Positions 5,862 to 7,733 of a stretch of 7,733 nucleotides of DNA are shown here, one piece after another; position 1 is the first letter of the stretch, and every line of letters begins with the position of its first letter. Both the position numbers and the translations under genes were made by a program. The DNA comes from an uncultured Eubacteriales bacterium (GTDB taxonomy: Bacteria; Bacillota; Clostridia; Oscillospirales; Oscillospiraceae). The stretch covers positions 1-7,733 of the forward strand of contig CAUABY010000096.1 in assembly GCA_958427375.1 (NCBI GenBank), in the 5' to 3' direction. The notes beneath the pieces are model-generated. The model did not search any database. It saw nothing but the letters and a program-made list of their open reading frames with translations, and was not told where the DNA came from.

Positions 5862-6836
5862 TCAAAAATTAAGCTCAGTGATGCCGAAGTATTTCTCGGC
5901 AAAATCAACGCGCTCTACGCGAAATTCTTTCCCGCGCAGATACTCAAGGCAGCCCGCGTCGGTTGGGAAGGTGAAAACAAGGCGGTAGGAGTAGAGCGCC
6001 TGCCCCTTCTCGCCAAAATCGCGGTTGAAGCGCTCGCGGCCATACTTCCCGTCACCCAGCAGCGGCCAGCCCGCGTGCGCCATCTGCGCGCGAATCTGGT
6101 GTGTGCGCCCGGTCAGAAGATGGCATTCCACCAGTGACAGCGCGCCCTTTGATAAGAGTGTGCGGTACTCCGTCACGGCGGTTTTCGCGCCCGGCTCCGG
6201 GCGGGATTTGACGTATACCTGATTTTTCGCCGCGTCCTTGAAGAGATAGTTTTCAAGCTTGCCGCCTGCGGGCTTGGGTCTGCCGCTCACGGCACAGAGG
6301 TAGTATTTCTCAATCTCCCTGTCGCGTATCTTGTCGTTCAGTATGCGCAGTGCCTCCGCGTTTTTCGCGGCAATTACGATGCCGCCGGTGTTGCGGTCGA
6401 TGCGGTTGCAGAGCGCCGGGGCAAAGGAGTTTTCCTCTTTCGGCTGCCACTCGCCCTTCTGCGCCATGTAAGCTTGAATATTTGCGATGAGCGTGTTATA
6501 ATCCCATGTACCGGCGCTGTGGCACAGCACGCCCGGCTTCTTGTCCGCGAGTAGAATGTTCTCATCCTCATATACTATGTCAAGCTTGGGCTTGCCGACC
6601 TTGAGATAAGAATTTTCCTCGCGCGGCTTTTCAAAAAACTCGTCGTTGATGTATAATTGCAGCACATCGCCGAGCTGCAGGCGCGTTTCGCGCTTTGCGC
6701 CCTTGCCGTTGAGCTTGATGCGCTTGAGGCGGATGTACTTTTGCAATAGCGATTCCGGCAGCAGCGGCACGGCCTTGCCGACAAAGCGGTCAAGCCTTTG
6801 CCCGGCATCATTTTGTTTTACAGTCAGTTCTTTCAT
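5862..6836 (-). CDS. RluA/RluD-family pseudouridine synthase
   Basis: This 324-residue enzyme is predicted to convert uridine to pseudouridine in RNA, most likely 23S rRNA. An N-terminal S4-type RNA-binding region (about 12-62, AGQRLDRFVGKAVP, RLKRIKLNG) precedes the catalytic domain. CNRIDRNTGGIVIAAK (143-158) is the motif carrying the catalytic Asp147, in the NRxDRNTGG variant rather than HRLDxxTSG. LLTGRTHQIRAQMAHAGWPLLGD falls at 240-262. The S4 domain places it with RluC/RluD-like rather than RluA-like members, but the target uridine cannot be assigned. The ATG at 6836 is chosen because homology begins at once (KELTVKQNDAGQRLD). The bases before it lack a clear Shine-Dalgarno sequence, only GGTAATTTCC, so translation may be inefficient. 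An in-frame extension upstream would run back through the promoter region and is unlikely. It heads the leftward three-gene unit, 67 bp before the transporter. Confidence 0.93.
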   Translation of the reverse strand: MKELTVKQNDAGQRLDRFVGKAVPLLPESLLQKYIRLKRIKLNGKGAKRETRLQLGDVLQLYINDEFFEKPREENSYLKVGKPKLDIVYEDENILLADKKPGVLCHSAGTWDYNTLIANIQAYMAQKGEWQPKEENSFAPALCNRIDRNTGGIVIAAKNAEALRILNDKIRDREIEKYYLCAVSGRPKPAGGKLENYLFKDAAKNQVYVKSRPEPGAKTAVTEYRTLLSKGALSLVECHLLTGRTHQIRAQMAHAGWPLLGDGKYGRERFNRDFGEKGQALYSYRLVFTFPTDAGCLEYLRGKEFRVERVDFAEKYFGITELNF

Positions 6837-6885
6837 GGAAATTACCAGCAGTACAGAAAATTTATAAATAAAACTTTGTTTTGCT

Positions 6886-6914
6886 ATTATACAATATAAA
6901 AATAGTGTTGACAA
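6886..6914 (-). promoter_or_regulatory. Sigma-A-type promoter for the leftward operon
   Basis: On the minus strand, TTGTCA (6914-6909, 5 of 6 matches to TTGACA) is followed after exactly 17 bp by a perfect TATAAT (6891-6886). Transcription would start near 6879 and leave a leader of about 43 nt before the pseudouridine synthase ATG at 6836. The -35 box lies on top of the -35 box of the rightward promoter. Confidence 0.75.
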
Positions 6915-6936
6915 GCCTTGACAAACAAACTATAAT
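6908..6936 (+). promoter_or_regulatory. Consensus sigma-A promoter for yceD-rpmF
   Basis: TTGACA (6908-6913), a 17-bp spacer and TATAAT (6931-6936) give 12 of 12 consensus matches at optimal spacing. The start point would be about 6943, leaving a leader of about 24 nt before the yceD ATG. A second TTGACA sits at 6918-6923, ten bases downstream, but only 7 bp from the -10 box. It cannot act as -35 for the same -10 and instead forms a direct repeat of TTGACAA inside the promoter. Confidence 0.88.
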
Positions 6937-6966
6937 ATTAAGGCTGATGCTGGCGGAGGAGTGCGT

Positions 6967-7473
6967 ATGCGTCTTAACCTGAGAGAAATTATTGAAATAC
7001 CCGGTGCTTCGATTCCGTTTGAGTGCGAGCTTAGCACGGAGAATCTTGACTTCCCTTCGGTGAAAGGCTATGTCAGCGCGCCCCATGCGCAGGGCAGGGT
7101 TTTCAACGAGGCCGGTGTGCTCCGGCTGGTTGGAACTTTGTCCGCGGATATGGAATGTATCTGCGACCGCTGCGGCAGCGAATTTTTCAGCACAAAGGTG
7201 ACAGAGCTTGACGCGACCATCGTCGAGGAGGATACGGGCGTTAACCCGGAGATCTTCGTCATGGAGGGCGATGAGATTGACCTCGACGAGATTCTCCCCA
7301 CGCTCTTCATTCTCGACATGGAGACGAAGTTTCTCTGCCGCGAGGACTGCAAGGGGCTGTGCTCCACCTGCGGCAAGAATCTCAACCTTGGCCCCTGCTC
7401 GTGCAGGAAACAACTCGATCCAAGATTTGCTGTGCTTGAGCAGCTTTTGGATAAAGACCCCGGCAACAAATAA
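6967..7473 (+). CDS. yceD: YceD/DUF177 family cysteine-rich protein
   Basis: This 168-residue protein belongs to the YceD (DUF177) family, which is almost always encoded just before rpmF. Its function is not well defined in Firmicutes; a link to ribosomal RNA or ribosome metabolism has been described in other lineages. The first half (residues 1-60) carries RLNLREIIEIPG and GTLSADMECICDRCG. A first Cys cluster lies at 64, 66 and 69. A second lies at 124, 128, 132, 135, 144 and 146 (FLCREDCKGLCSTCGKNLN then PCSC), suggesting zinc binding. The segment between is acidic (EEDTG, EGDEIDLDE). ATG 6967 is preceded by GGAGGA with 6 nt spacing; GTG 6961 in the same frame abuts that site and is rejected as start. 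Expression is from the consensus promoter at 6908-6936, with rpmF 44 bp downstream in the same transcript. Confidence 0.9.
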   Translation: MRLNLREIIEIPGASIPFECELSTENLDFPSVKGYVSAPHAQGRVFNEAGVLRLVGTLSADMECICDRCGSEFFSTKVTELDATIVEEDTGVNPEIFVMEGDEIDLDEILPTLFILDMETKFLCREDCKGLCSTCGKNLNLGPCSCRKQLDPRFAVLEQLLDKDPGNK

Positions 7474-7517
7474 ATTTTTGAGCTGCTCATAAACAGCTGA
7501 CATCAGGAGGTGGCAAC

Positions 7518-7706
7518 ATGGCAGTCCCTAAGGGAAAAGTATCACGTCAGAGACGTGACAAGAGACGTTCTTCCGTCTGGAAGCTGGAGGCTCCCACACT
7601 TGTTAAGTGCTCCAACTGCGGCGCATTCTGCATGCCGCACCGCGCTTGCAAGACTTGCGGACAGTACAATGGCCGTCAGGTCATCAACGTCGAGGCGAGC
7701 AAGTAA
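7518..7706 (+). CDS. rpmF: 50S ribosomal protein L32
   Basis: This is the 62-residue large-subunit protein bL32, at the normal family length. The N-terminus MAVPKGKVSRQRRDKRRS is the typical basic RNA-binding tail. Cys31-x2-Cys34 and Cys44-x2-Cys47 form the zinc-ribbon, so this is the zinc-containing (C+) form. An additional Cys38 lies between the pairs. AGGAGGT (7505-7511) is a near-perfect ribosome binding site 6 nt before the ATG. The yceD-rpmF order is conserved in bacteria. The 44-bp gap between them contains only a weak 5-bp AGCTG/CAGCT dyad (7481-7498) and no terminator, so the two genes should be cotranscribed. Confidence 0.97.
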   Translation: MAVPKGKVSRQRRDKRRSSVWKLEAPTLVKCSNCGAFCMPHRACKTCGQYNGRQVINVEASK

Positions 7707-7715
7707 TAAGGCTTT

Positions 7716-7723
7716 TAGGAGGA
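7716..7723 (+). promoter_or_regulatory. Ribosome binding site for a gene starting just beyond the right edge
   Basis: TAGGAGGA follows the rpmF stop by 9 bases and ends 10 nt before the window edge, so a start codon is expected at or just after 7734. No terminator separates it from rpmF. In Firmicutes the gene after yceD-rpmF is often plsX (phosphate acyltransferase) or fapR. That identity is inference from gene order only. Confidence 0.65.
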
Positions 7724-7733
7724 AAGGCGCAAC

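Noticed and set aside
5795..5908. N-terminal extension of the cation transporter from a start at 5908
   Set aside because: The extra 38 residues overlap the end of the pseudouridine synthase, look non-conserved, and lack a ribosome binding site. ATG 5794 has AGGGAGG at ideal spacing.
6862..7503. Minus-strand open frame of 213 codons opposite yceD
   Set aside because: YceD on the plus strand has a consensus promoter, ribosome binding site, cysteine motifs and conserved position before rpmF. The antisense frame has none of these.

Overview
The window reads as chromosomal DNA of a moderately GC-rich, low-GC-phylum (Firmicutes) Clostridia member, most likely in the Oscillospirales/Ruminococcaceae range. 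This is inferred from strong AGGAGG-type ribosome binding sites, a lipoprotein with an Ala/Pro/Glu-rich tether, a yceD-rpmF pair, and CDF and RluA-type proteins in forms familiar from Clostridia. No phage, plasmid, transposase or CRISPR signature is visible. Most of the window is ordinary core or transport gene content.

Region 1 (1-3392, plus strand): the 3' end of a peptide ABC transporter operon. It holds the C-terminal end of an OppD/DppD ATPase, a complete OppF/DppF ATPase whose start overlaps the oppD stop, and a 624-residue family-5 peptide-binding lipoprotein. The two ATPases would power import of peptides captured by the lipoprotein. The permease genes are presumably upstream of the window. 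Transcription probably ends at a 12-bp hairpin with a UUCG loop, the 3' half of which has been amplified into three 31-bp tandem copies.

Region 2 (3245-3592): a gene-free 348-bp stretch between converging operons. It is packed with short tandem repeats and four separate inverted repeats, three of which share GCGCC/GGCGC-type cores. One arm can pair with two different partners.

Region 3 (3593-6836, minus strand): a probable three-gene unit, read leftward. It encodes an RluA-family pseudouridine synthase, a cation diffusion facilitator with an Asn/Asp/Asp/Asp metal site and a duplicated-looking C-terminal domain, and a membrane-anchored glycerophosphodiester phosphodiesterase. Gaps are 67 and 33 bp, with no convincing terminator between genes.

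Region 4 (6837-7733): a short divergent intergenic region and the housekeeping pair yceD (DUF177) and rpmF (ribosomal protein L32). A ribosome binding site for a further gene (perhaps plsX) sits at the right edge. The intergenic region has two near-perfect sigma-A promoters in opposite directions whose -35 boxes are practically the same seven bases. RNA polymerase should not be able to occupy both at once, which would link ribosomal-protein/lipid-gene expression to the opposite operon. This is the most interesting regulatory observation in the window.

I found no convincing novel multi-gene system. The items most worth checking are the shared -35 divergent promoter, the amplified terminator and palindrome cluster, and the identical four-cysteine patterns in both transporter ATPases.
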